From: Alnus glutinosa
Taxonomy: Eukaryota > Streptophyta > Magnoliopsida > Fagales > Betulaceae
DNA: 64,000 nt
Assembly: GCF_958979055.1 (NCBI RefSeq)
Contig: NC_084889.1
Coordinates: 13,470,761-13,534,760, forward strand
Reading direction: 5' to 3'
Positions within the stretch are counted from its first letter, which is position 1; each line of letters opens with the position of its first letter. Position numbers and translations under genes: made by a program. The notes beneath the pieces were generated by a model that did no database searches, was not told where the DNA came from, and saw only the letters and a list, made by a program, of their open reading frames with translations. Below, piece after piece: positions 24,431-38,000 of this stretch.

Positions 24431-27400
24431 TTTTTTTTTTAAAAGAACAAAAGTGAAAATTTTGGTGACCCACGGCCATCTAGATCCATGGCTGGCCGTG
24501 GGTCAGTCCAGATCCACGGCTGGCCGGCAGTCCATGTTATTTTTATTTTTTTTAAGGGGTGGAATTAAAAGGAGCTAAACCATGAGATACCGACATTGCA
24601 AATTTTTAAACTTTGAAGTTTGATTGCAAAATCTCTTATACTTCTAGGGGTGTAAGTTAAGTTTTCCCTTGTTGTTCTGATAAATGGAGAGATTTAATTG
24701 GTCCTTAATGATATTATTATCCTTATAACAAGGAATAACAAATAGATGGAGAGATTTGGTTGGTCCTCAATGGTTCCTTTTGCAAGAAATAACAAGAATC
24801 CAAAAGGCATAATCTTATTGGTCCAGAAAGATTTCTATCATGCGGCTCAATAATCAATCAAAGAGATAGGATGAAATGGATAATTTCATAAAGAAATTAT
24901 TTAGATTAAGATAAATAATATATTTTTTTTGATAAGTAAATAATTAAGATAAATAATTATTCAAGATAGTTGGTAGCTCTCATTGTTTGATTGGAAAGTG
25001 CTCCTTATCCAAAAAAAAAAAAAAAAGATTGGAAAGTGCTAGGCTGCTTAAGTCACTAGTTAATCAATTGTAGAACATTACTGGACACTGAAAACTTTTC
25101 ATCTTATTCATCCTACAAGCTGCCAGCCATTACTTGCTGTCAATTTAATCCACTTTATCTTGTCAATTGATGCTATTTTACAGTGATTCATTTGGACATT
25201 TGTCTATAACTGCCATCTATGCAGTCAGAACATTTTTGTAGATGATCCTATATGTCAAATGAGAAACTTTTCAAAGAAAATCTAAAGAAATGTCATCCAT
25301 CGAATTCATTCAGTTCATAAAACTAATTCTTTCTTTCCATACAGGTAGTTTCTTGCCCATGCGCACTAGGTCTTGCCACACCCACAGCAATCCTAGTTGG
25401 CACCTCTCTTGGTACACGATCTAATTTGTTCCATATATTCAGTTGGATATTTTATAATATAGACAGAAATTCTAAAACAAATATATCAGAGAATCCTGTT
25501 GCTCATGTGATACTTCATACCACCCTGCAATTAACTTTCTTTCTTCATGATAACTATTATTGATGTGGAAATGTGACATGATTGAGGGTGTGCAAAGTTT
25601 ATGGGGTTGCTTTCATGTTGATTGGTGTTACTTGTGTGCCAACGGAGCGTCGGGTGGGATTTTGTTAATGTGGGATAGAAGGGTGGTGGAGAAAGTGGAG
25701 GAGTGTATAGGTAGATACACTGTTGCTTGTTCTTTGCGCAACACTGGAGATAACGTAGTCTGGGCTTTTGGGGGGGGGGTTTATGGTCCGAATGATGACA
25801 GGGAGAGGAGGGATTTGTGGGCTGAGTTAGCTGGATTGATGAGTTGGTGGGAGATGCCTTGGTGTATTGGGGGAGATTTTAATGTGGTTCGTTTTCTTAG
25901 GCCCCGTTTGAAAACCCCGTTGCCCTCCTCTCCCCTTGGGTTTTTATTTTTAAATGATTCAAAATTAAAATTGAAGTGATATAAAGTTGATATAATTTAT
26001 ATGGAAAAGTGAAAAAAATTTGTATTGTAGTTAGTTTTTTATTTAAAAAGTAATAAGAAAGTGTTGATGTGATATAAAAAGTGAAAAAAGTTAAGAATGT
26101 TTTGAAGTTGATGTTTTTTGGGAGAAGTGAAGGGAAGGGGAGGGGAGGGGAGGGGAGGGGAAAGTGGTTTTCAAACGGAGCCCTAGTGAGAGATCAAGTG
26201 GTACTGGCTTCTCTACAGCTATGGAAGAGTTCTCAGACTTCATATTCATGCATAATTTGGTGGACCTACCCCTTGAAGATGACCAGTTTACTTGGTCTAA
26301 TGGTCAGGAAGATCATATTTGGTCTAGAATAGATAGGTTCCTAATTTCTCCCGAGTGGGAGGAACTATTTCCCGAAGTTTCACAAAGGAGATTGACAAGA
26401 CTTTTCTCCGATCATTTTCCTTTGTTATTGGATTGTGGGACAAATAGAGGAGGAAACATGTATTTTAAGTTTGAAAACATGTGGTTGAAATACAAGGGTT
26501 TTGTTGAGCAGGTTAAAAAGTGGTGGATGTCTTATGAGTTTTCTGGTTTGCCAAGCTTCGTTTTGGCCGATAAACTGAAGGCTTTGAAGGCTGATTTGAA
26601 GAAATGGAATGAAGAAGTGTTTGGTGATATAGGGAAGAAGAAGAAAGAATTATTGGAGGGTATTCGAGAGCTGGAATTAATCGAAGAACGCCGCTGCCTA
26701 GAGGAGGATGAAAAAGTTCGAAGGGTAGATATGGCGAGAGAGATGGAGAAGACCCTTCTTTTTGAGGAAATGAGCTGGAGGCAAAAGTCTAGAGCTTTGT
26801 GGCTAAAGGAGGGGGATAAGAACACAAATTTTTTTCACAAGGTGGCCAACTCACACCGCAAATTCAATCAAGTGGATTCTTTGAATATTAATGGTATAAT
26901 TTCCAGAAATCCTGCGGAGATTAAGGAGCATTTAGTTCTTTTTTACAACAATCTGTACTTGGAGAATTGTTCTTGGCGGCCTAGGATGGAGGGTCTATCT
27001 TTTTTATCCATTGATGCGGATGAGAGCATCTGGCTAGAAAGAGCGTTTGAGGAGAAGGAGGTGTGGGATGTAATCAGGGATTTGAATGGAGATAAGGCGC
27101 CGGGTCCTGACGGATTCACTGCGGCTTTCTTTCAGAAGTGTTGGGATTTTTTAAAAATTGACATTATGGATGTTTTTGCAGAATTTCATGCTCGAGGCAA
27201 GTTTGAAAAGAGTTTGAATGCTACTTTTGTCTCTTTGATTCCTAAGAAGATTGGTGCCATGGATGTGAGAGATTTTCGCCCTATTAGTTTGGTAGGGGGG
27301 ATTTACAAAATTATTTCAAAGGTTCTTGCAAACAGATTTAAGTCTGTTGTGGGCAAGATTATCTCCAACACTCAGAATGCGTTTATTGGTGGTCGACAAA

Positions 27401-30400
27401 TATTAGACTCTGTGCTTATTGCAAATGAATGTGTGGATAGTCATATTCGATCAGGGGAACCTGGACTCCTGTGTAAGCTAGATTTGGAGAAGGCTTATGA
27501 TCACGTGAATTGGGACTTCTTGCTTTATTTGCTGCAGAGATGTGGTTTGGGGGGAAAATGGAGGAATTGGATACGTTTTTGTATTTCTACGTTGAGATTC
27601 TCTATTCTTGTAAATGGAACCCCATCCGGTTTTTTTAGTAGCTCTCGTGGTTTGCGACAAGGAGATCCTCTTTCTCCTCTGTTGTTTGTAGTGGTTATGG
27701 AGGCTTTGAGTCGGATGCTGACTGTTGCATTGGATCAGGGTAATTTGACAGGGTTCTCGGTGAGTTCTAGGGATTCCAAGGCCTTAGTTGTGAATCACTT
27801 GCGGTTTGCTGATGACACATTGATCTTTTGTGGTGCTCAAGAAGAACAAATTTGACATCTGAGATGTATCTTCTTAGGCTTTGAGGCAGCTTTTGGTTTG
27901 AGAATTAATTTAGGAAAATCAGAAATTGTTCCAATTGGCGGTGTAGAGGATGTCGAAAGGTTGGCTAATCTTCTTGGATGTCGGGTTGCATCTTTGCCGA
28001 TGACTTACTTGGGTTTGCCGTTGGGTACTTCTTACAAGTCCACCTCTATTTGGAATGGTGTTATTGAAAAAATGGAAAGGAGGTTGGCGGGTTGGAAGCG
28101 GATGTATTTGTCGAAGGGTGCCCGGTTGACTCTTATTAATAGTACGCTCTCCAACATCCCCACTTATTACTTATCTTTGTTTCCTATTCCAGTGAGGGTG
28201 GCATTGGTGATGAGACCAAATTTCATCTAGTGAATTGGAACAAGATTTGTACACCTTTGCATGCAGGTGGGTTGAGAGTTCATAATCTCATCCAGTTCAA
28301 TCGAGCTCTCTTGGGTAAGTGGTTGTGGAGATATGGTAGGGAGAGAGAGGCTTTATGGTGTTTGGTGATTGATGCCAAATTTGAGAGTTTAAAGGGTGGG
28401 TGGTGCTCGAAAGAGGTTTCGGGTTCTTTTGGAGTGGGTGTATGGAAACATATAAGGAGGGGGTGGGAGAAATTTCGCAATTTTGTTCGTTTTGAAGTGG
28501 GGAATGGATCAAATATTAGCTTTTGGCAAGATTGGTGGTGTGGGGATACATCCTTGAAGCAATGCTTTCCGGCGCTTTTTAGCATAGTAAGGAACAAAGA
28601 TGCGATGGTGGCAGATAATTTGGTGGTTCATAATGGTGTAATTCAATAGAATGTTCTCTTCACGCGACAAATCCAGGATTAGGAGATGGATATGGTCCTT
28701 TCTTTTTTCGATCGACTATACTCCACTTCGGCTCAACATGGAGAGGGTGACAGGTTAGTGTGGAATTCCTCTAAAAAAGGTTTATTTGAGGTGAGATCCT
28801 TCTACAAAGAGCTTATTAGGAAAGATGGCCCATCTGTTCCATATTTTTCTTGGAAGAATATTTGGCGTGTTAAGGCTCCAACAAGGGTGGCCTTCTTCGT
28901 ATGGTTAGCTGCTTTGGGCAAAATATTGGCGCATGATAACTTGCGTAAGAGGAATGTTATAGTAATTGATTAGTGTTGTTTATGTAAGAAGAGTGGGGAG
29001 TCTATTGATCACTTGTTGCTTCACTGTGAGGTCGCCCGGGATCTTTGGAGCTACGTTCTTATTTTATTTGGGGTTGAGTGGGTTATGCCGCGAACGGTGT
29101 TGGAGTTGTTGAGTAGTTGGGGGGCGGCGATTGGGTGTGGTCATGCTAAAGAGGCTTGGCGGTTAGCTCCTCTGTGCTTGTTGTGGTGTATTTGGAGGGA
29201 GCGGAATGCTCAATTGTTTGAAGATGTAGAGACTTCTATGATGGAGCTACGGAAGCGGTTGCTCAATACATTATATTTTTGGATAGTGGCCCATCATAGT
29301 TGAGTGTTTTTACTTATATAGAATTTTTAAATTTATTCTCTGTTTGTCCCTTTTAGGGGTTCTCTTGTATACTTCCCGTGTATAAGGGTTGCGCCCCTTT
29401 GCGCTTTTTAATAAATTGCAATTACTTATCAAAAAAAAAAAAAAAATGGCTGAAAATAATGAGGAACTGTCATAAAAGATGCTAAAATGAGTTGCTTCTT
29501 AGATATGACTACAGATAACCGAGGAAACATAATGGAGATTTGTAGTTTACTCAAATTGTGATTACTATCTTTAAGCATCCAAAAAATAACTTTTGGAGAA
29601 AACAAATTTGAAGTCTACTTGTTTATGGATTCTCAGAATATCCTTTGAGTATGAAATACTACACCTTTCATCCCAAAATTGATGGGATTTTGCAAATGGC
29701 ATGTGTTTGTGAAATGAAATAAACATAACATTCTTCCTAAGATTCCTTGGGCGGATCAGGAAAGGTGGGTTCAAATTCAAAAAAGAAAAAAGAAAAAGTG
29801 GGTCCATATTGGAAATTAAATGAATAAATGATTTCATTTTTGTGAACTCCCATATATTTTTAGACAGCCCAAAAAGGAAAGCATCCATCTAATTGGGGAT
29901 TAAGGAGAGTAGTAGTTTTAATATAAGTTTATTGAATATGACAGTACAACTTCGATAGGATGGTATGGAGAATGTCTTAAATCAAGGCATAGAGCTCACT
30001 TGTGCTTGAAGATTTTCTGCGTTGTATAGCAATAAATCATCTCTTTGTTTTTCTATCCCTTAAATTGTAAATATTGTACTTCCTGAGACCTCCAACTTCC
30101 TTTGTCATTTTGGAACATGAGCAGGAGCAAGACAAGGACTTCTTATAAGAGGAGGAGATGTATTGGAACGCTTGGCCAGCATAGATTATGTCGCTTTAGA
30201 TAAGGTGGTTCTTTTTCCTTTTTTTTTTTTGTTCTTTTTTTGGAGCTTTAGATAAGGTGGTTCACATGGATAGAGTGCCTTCTCGCTCTGGCACAAACAC
30301 ATACACACACACACGAGTCACATGACACATGGAACGACTCTGAAAAATTGGAAATGTGTTGTATAATAATGCATTTTACTCTACATCATTTGAATACTCT

Positions 30401-33400
30401 GCATCCTCACTTGACTTCTCAACTTTCAGACAGGGACACTCACAGAAGGAAAACCTGCTGTTTCTGCTGTGGCTTCCTTTGTTTATGAAGAATCTGAAAT
30501 TCTTCAAATTGCTGCTGCAGTAGAGAAAACGGCATCACATCCAATTGCAAAGGCTATTGTAAAAAAAGCTGAATCATTATATTTGGATATCCCAGTCACA
30601 AGAGGACAAGTAACAGAACCAGGTTTCGGAACCCTAGCAGAAGTAGATGGGCGTTTGGTAGCAGTTGGTTCTCTAGAGTGGGTTCATGAACGGTTCCATA
30701 GGAGAACAAGCATGTCTGATATAATGAATCTAGAGCATGCTGTGATGCAACATTCATCAACAGGCATATCATTGGCAAACTGTTCAAAAACAGTTGTTTA
30801 TGTTGGACGTGAAGGAGAAGGCATCATTGCTGCTATTGCAATATCTGATAGTTTACGTCATGATGCTGAATCTACTGTGACCAGGTAATTTGCTCTCCCA
30901 TAAAATGATCTAAGAGCATTAGCAGCAGATTCCCAACAATTTTCCCTATATTAAGATAACAAAACTACTTTTTGCTTCCCTGTAAAAAAAACATCACACA
31001 ATAGAATCCCTTACATTTCTCTATATCAATTAAATATTATTTTTTTACCCTTACTTTATTCTTTTTATCTCTTTCCTACTTTTTCTCTCTTCCCTATATC
31101 AATTAAATATACATTTTTTATATTAAAATAATATATAGGGAAGGAATAGTAGACATGTATACATAGGGAATTACTATTCATTCCCAACCCCCTCATCTAA
31201 ATATAAGGCATCTGCTGTAGAAGGTTTTTTGATGTTTTTCATGAAATTTTTCTTAAATATAAGGAAAGGAACCAATATAGGGTAACTGCTACTAGTGCTC
31301 TAATCCTGATAATTTCTGGCTGCATATAGAAAAACACTTCTTTACTTTATCTGATAAGTATGTCCGGGTCCTAGTTTTAACTTAAAAGCGGCCATGAGCA
31401 TCCTTGTTGACAAAATCTGTTCACTGTTTCCAGCTATAGTGCAACTCAATTTTCTTTTCTTTTTTCCTCTTCCCTTTCTTCTGCTTTTTGCTCAGGGAAT
31501 CCCTCACTTATATTATCTAAACTCAAGTTTTTCTTGAACCTCACCAAAAGAACCATTTCGGTACACTTGTCACCAAAAGAATATAGATTGTCTCTGATTA
31601 TGGAAAGAGAAGATCTTCCTAAGAAATGTGTGCTATGCAGAGTAAAATACAAATACAGACTTTGGCTTTAAAATTTGTCAATGATAAATTTATATATTTG
31701 ATATGTTTGCGAGCATCTTCATAATTGCTAGCCTTCCACATTTCTATGTTGCATAATTTGTCCCAAACCTCAGGATGGGTAATTGTGTTCTTTTAATTAA
31801 TTATGTGAGGTGCTTATGGTATACTACTTATGAGTAAAAACCATCATGATTTAGGTTGTTTTTTATAAGTAAAGGAAATTTATTGAAAACGCAAGGGGCA
31901 CAACCTAAGTACACAAGAAGTATACAAGAGAAAAATATCTAGAAAATCAAGAACGAGAAAAGAAGAAAAAAAAGTACAAAAACCTGATAAGGAGAAGGGC
32001 GTTAGCAGATTTGTAGATCTGAGCTCCTTCTCTCGCAATCTTCAAAGCTTTGAGCGTTCATTTCTCTTCATATGCACCACGTTAAGAAGGAGAGGATTGC
32101 ATTTCAAACAATATCAATATCATTCCGACCAAACCTTCTTTTCCAACACGCCATGAAATCCACCACTTGTCTTGGCATAACCCACTCTACTCTAAATGTC
32201 TGAAATACTATATTCCACAAATCTCTCTCGACATCACAATGAAGAAGAAGATTTGGGATTTTTCCACTCTTGTTACGTATACAACACCAATCTATCAGTA
32301 TGATATGACGCTTGTGAAGATTGTCCGATGGGAAAATTTTCCCTCAAGATGTTGTCCAAGTGAGAGAAACAAAGAAAAAAAAAAATCCTCAAAGGAGTCT
32401 CAGACCTAAATGCTCTTCCAAGGGAAAGATAAAAAAAAAACGTTGGGAAGAAGAACATTGTAAAAATATTTAACCTCAAAAGTTCTTCTTTTCAAGGGAA
32501 TCCAACATAGCTTATCATTTCCTCCGACTCACCCTAGCTGAATATAAGTCATTTAGTCCCACCCCCCAATCATGCACCAACCTAAAGAAATTAGTGTCTC
32601 AATGAAACATATCATTACTAACAGCCCTAAGGTCAGCCACCAGAGCATCCCTATTCCTAGCAAGACAAAATAACTCCAAAAAAGATTCCTTTAAACGACG
32701 ATCTCCACACCGAGCCCTTCTACACATCCTCCCCTCATCCCCCCCTTATCACCCTTTTATAATAAAAAAATTGATTTTTATTAAAAAGTTCTCTGATGTG
32801 ACATCAGAGACAACTTTTTAATAAAAATCAATTTTTTTTAAGGAAAAGAGGGTGATGAAGGGGGGATGAGCGGAGGATGTTTAGCATTTCCCCTCCACAC
32901 CACATGTCATGCTAGAACATAGTGCGAGAGCTAACCCACCTCAGCACTAGCAAAACTAGAGAAGACATCCTACTCCCTCCTAATATGTTTTCAAAGACTC
33001 ACCCCGTAGGGTCCAGTGACACCTTTAGTGCACCATCCACCCGCCAAACTCACATACGTATCCACTATTTGATGCCAAAAAGCCTTCTCTCTACTACAAA
33101 CCCCCATAGCCACTTTTCCAATAGAGCCTGATTAAACGTAGTCAAACTCCTAATCCCCAACCCTCTAAGCTGAATTGGAGTACAAACTTTCTTCCAATTA
33201 ACAAGACCGAGTTTTGAATCATTATCCAAACCACCCCACAAAAAATCCGTGTGCAATTTTTCTAACTGATTAGCAACACCTTCTCGATGTGGGAAGGTTG
33301 GAGAGCGTGCTCTTAATCAACATTTCTTGACTGCCCTTAGACAAGTAAAATCTTTTCCATCCAACTAATCTTCTCTCCATTTTCTCAATGATATTATCCC

Positions 33401-34990
33401 ACATAAATTTAGCCTTGAACGAAGCGCCTAATGGGAGGCCCAAATATTTCTTAGGCAAAGACGAGACCCTGCATCCCAAAATATGAGCCATTCCACTCCG
33501 CATTCGGCACATTTTGTACCCACAGGAACCAATTCGGATTTAGCCATATTAATCTTTCACCTTGAAGCAAGAACCCCAGCATCCACCTTAAACCGGTTTG
33601 CAAGTCTTCGGGTCAAGATTTTAAGTTCGTTTTCAGGTCTTCCCTTTAGCCCAAAGGCACTAGGCGTGGACCTTCGGTTTTGGCAAGAACTCACGGAGCT
33701 TCTGATGAGATTTCTTCACCGGAGATCTTGACGGAGGAAGGTCTTGGGTCTAACTCGGTGGATGGCTCGGGGTTGGGGTTGTCGAAGGTTGGGTCTGAGA
33801 TGTTCTCGAAGGACCACCGGTTGGTAATGTGGTTTTGGTTTCCACTGCTTGGGATGGGCCTATCCCTGTGAGCTCCGGTCCTTCTCCTTCGGCATCTCTG
33901 CTTGAGCAAGAATCAACTACAATGTCTTTGGAAGCTTCTCTCAAAGCCTGAGGGGTATGCTCCAGCTCCGATTCACCTTTTCCCAGTTGGTTCTTCCTCA
34001 AGGGCTGCTGAGTTGGAAGAGAGGCTACGTCTTTCTCTTCTTATGGCATCGACCTCAAAGCCATTTTAGAAGTATTTTAGGAAGGCTAGGGAAGGTCGAG
34101 CTGTGAAAATGGATGAGCGTTTATTTTCCGATTATGTGGCGGCGATGAGATCAGATTTTGTTGATGTGATACATTTTCCTCTCTCAGGTGCCACTCCTGA
34201 GTCAGAGCTCCCTTTGGAGTCTAAGCTAGTGCAAAGCTCTCGGGTGCAACCCCTTGTTGACGAGGCAGCTTCTGTGAAGGATGTCATTAAGCGAATTCCT
34301 CCGGCGAGGGGTTTCTTACGGAGGGGTTTTCTCAACTTGAGTCCGGCAAGGCAAGTTTCGCCTAAAGTGCCGGTCGTGTCGCCGTCGACCCTAATTGTTA
34401 AGGAAGATGAGGTGGTAGGGACTCTCTCTCTTTTGGGTCGTTGCGTCTCTCCATCAGCTAATAAGGGTAAGGACCTTAGGGTGAACTGTTTGGTCGAGTC
34501 TCAGAAGTGGTCGGTAGGTTTTGGTCCATCTGGGGAGGTTGTTATGTGGGATCAGGGCGAGGTCTGTGATGGGGAGGATGGAGTATCCCCTCTCCATTTG
34601 GGTGTTTATCCACTCGATGAAGAGGATGAGCTTCCGCTTTTGGCTATCCTGGATGCCAGCATTAGCGAAGAGGAGTTTCATTTGGAATCTATGGTTGCGT
34701 GTCAAAAGACTAAGGCCTCATTTGGTTCACGAAATAGACCCCTGTAATGGAATGACTATTGCATAGGAATAGTCATTCATATGTTTGATAGGGGTCTATT
34801 CCTTGGAATAGTTATTCCCATTGGAAAAATTATTCCCTTATGAAGAAGAATCTATTCCTCTAAAAAATGAGTGGAATAGTTATTCCAATTAGAATAGACT
34901 GTATTTTTCAGAAAAAAAAAAAAAAAATAATAATAATAATAATAATAATAATATTTTTTATTTTCTTTCTTTCCTTCTCAAAAAAAAAAA

Positions 34991-35022
<32 letters not shown>

Positions 35023-38000
35023 GAAAAAAAAAAAAAGAAAAAGAAACCCCAAGGCCTGCCAGCCACATATGGCATCGGGGGTGGAATGCCTCATGGTGGA
35101 CCCCCGGAGCATTTTGAGGGTGGCCTAGCTATTTCGTGGTTAGTTTTTTTAAAAAAAAAAAAAAAAAAAATTGTGTTCTTTTTTTTTAAAAAAAATATAT
35201 AATGTGAGGGTTTTTTTTAGTAATTTTGATTGAATTCCAATTCAAGTATATGAGTTGTTACCAAACTAAATATTATGAATAATCATTTCATTCCACTCTC
35301 TTTTATTCCTGGTAATAACTATTATATTTCTCAATGGAATACCCATTCCGCAAACCAAACGAGGCCTAAAGGTAGGAGGGAGATGTTGAATTTGAAAAGC
35401 TCCATTAATTATGGCGATGATTATGCAACCTCCCGGCGTCGGAAAAGCAAGGCTCACATGATGTAGTGTCGAGTGCCTAGAGGGTCTTAGGTCTTTTGGG
35501 TTTTGGGGTTTTTAGTGTCTCGCGGGTTTGTTGGGTCTCTTTCTTTTTGGGGTGGTTTGATTGCTCCCTTGTATACTACCTGTGTACTTAAAGGCGTCTT
35601 TTCGCTTTTTTAATAAAATACATCTCAGGTTATCGAAAGTAATATGGAGCAGTCCCACAGAAAATGAGGTTATCATCAGAAAAAATGAGATAGTATACAG
35701 ATGCAAGATCATCATTCCTAGCCCTTATAAAAAAACCAGTGATAAAGCCCACATTCATAGCAGCTTGGCTAGCCCATTTTTATTTGTAAGAAACCGTTGG
35801 ACGCCATTAATTAGAATGGAAAACCGAACTCTGGATATGCAATGCATGATCCACGTCCACCATTTCTTCCCAAAGCCACGTCTCCTTAACATGTAAATGT
35901 GGCCAGCTAACATGATCATAAGTCTTCTCTGAATCCAATTTATACAAAACTCCCGGCTCACCTGATTTCAGACAGCTATCTAGACATTTATTAGCAATAA
36001 GAACTAAGTCTAGGATCTAACGACCTCTTAAAAAAGCATTCTGAGTATTTGAAATGATAATCTCCAAAACAGATTTCAATTTATTCGCCAAGTCTTTGCA
36101 ATAATTTTGTAGATGCCACTCCCCAAACTAATAGGATGAAAGTTTTTGACCTCAACAACCCTCACTTTCTTAGGAATAAGAGTGATAAAAGTAGCATTAA
36201 AACTTTTCTCAAACTTACCCCGTTGATGAAACTCAAGAAAGACTTTAATGACATCTAATCCAATAACATCCCAACAAGATTGGAAGAACGCCATAAAGAA
36301 ACCATACTGCCTCCTCACTAATAGATTGAATCCTAGTATTCTATTCTTTGTATGGTATTTGCTGAATTGATGCCTTGGACTTGCTATTGTTATCACGTGA
36401 TTTCCTGCTTCATGTGCTTATATTGCTGCTTTGATGGGAAGGCTCCAGCAGAAGGGTATCAAAGCAGTTGTTGTATCAGGAGACAGGGAAGAGGCAGTTG
36501 CAACTATTGCGAAGACAGTTGGAATAGGAAGTGATTGTATCAATGCTTCCTTGACTCCACAGCAGAAATCTGAAGTTATATCAACTCTAAAATCTGCTGG
36601 GCATCATGTTGCTATGGTAACCATCTTCTAGCAGATCCCTTACTCTTGAATTTATATGAACATAGCCAATTTGCAATAGTCAAATAGGCCCTAGCATGCT
36701 AATGACTCTGATTTTTTCTGTTAGATATTTACATTAAATTTTATGGATGCAAACAAAACAGCTCTGAGGTACCCTCAGTTGAGCATCCAACCTTTCTCAT
36801 GACTATCAGACTAAGATTCGCATATACCTTACCTCTAAACAACCTACTACGGAGCCTTAAAAAGCTATTGCTTTTGGTAGAAATGATGTTGTTCTAATAT
36901 GTCTTGTTTTATTAAGGTAGGTGATGGCATAAATGATGCACCCTGTCTGGCTCTTGCCGATGTTGGGATTGCTCTGCAGATTGAAGCACAAGAGAACGCC
37001 GCATCAGATGCAGCATCCATTGTACTTCTTGGAAACAAACTTTCACAAGTATGTTATTTCTCGTGTGACATATTTCGTCTTCTTGTTTTATGCAACTCAT
37101 CATTCTTGGGATTTCTCTGTCCCGACAAAAAAGAAAAATGTTGTGGATCATCGCAGAGTCTAACTTGGCAATAATATGGGGTGATGGATATTTTGTTATA
37201 CATAATATTAGATGATGTGTTCTCATGGTTTTTTGATAATGATTGTTCTTGAAGCTAAAAATATTAGATAACATTCTTTTTGATAGCTTTTATATTGAAG
37301 ATATAATTCATTACAATATTTTCATTCTCTCCATAAGATGGTATACAAACCGCACTGTAAGCTCTTACTCTGTTCAGTAATGATCAAAGTAACCATTCAA
37401 CCCAGAAAACTTTGGAAAAATTACAATATATTTTAGATATGAACCTTTATTCATGACTCCTATTGGCATTCAGAGTTTCAGAGAGCATGTATGATATGTA
37501 GTTGCATGCCTGAAAGCTTAGGTTTGCAAAGTTGTTGCCATCTCAAGTTAGTCACTTGAGAGAAGCTCTTGGTGAGGCATAAGGTTACAATATGAGAGTT
37601 GAGGAACTAAACTATCCTTTCAGAAAGGATGAGGAACCTTCTATAAGTTGACAAATGAACAAAACCATTATAATAGTTATCCTTGGCCGAATGCTCCATT
37701 CACAAATTAGCCACTTTATATTCTCTTCTGTTGCAAAGGTTACTCATTTGCAAGTGAAAGGATAAAATTCATAAAAGCTTATCACGTCTTGGTGGTAGAT
37801 TGAAGCTTTTGAATTTGAAAGTACTGCTATCTAATGCATTGAAATTTCATCTTCTCTTTTTATGGTAATGGCGTTCTCATAAAATTGGGAAATTACAAAA
37901 GAAAAAGGAACAAAGAAACTAATGCAAGTTTTTTGAACTATTTATAGGTCACTTTTTATACAGTAAACAAAGCCTATATTAGGTTTTCCATGCTTCTATT

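Larger units (their letters stand above)
31858..36316 (-). mobile_element. Minus-strand L1-type LINE in PAA2 intron 13, with nested insertions
   Basis: The 3' tail lies at 31858-31935 (complement of the LINE end, with a TTTTTATAAGTAAAGG poly-A-side sequence). Going up the minus strand are a zf-RVT-like region, then reverse transcriptase pieces at 33077-33565 ([27 protein letters not shown]) and 35625-36316 ([11 protein letters not shown] in place of [36 protein letters not shown]). The 5' end is truncated near 36316. The two reverse transcriptase pieces are separated by the plus-strand element at 33573-35622, and the left third carries a hairpin MITE. Frames are broken in several places. It is antisense to PAA2. 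Confidence 0.85.
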
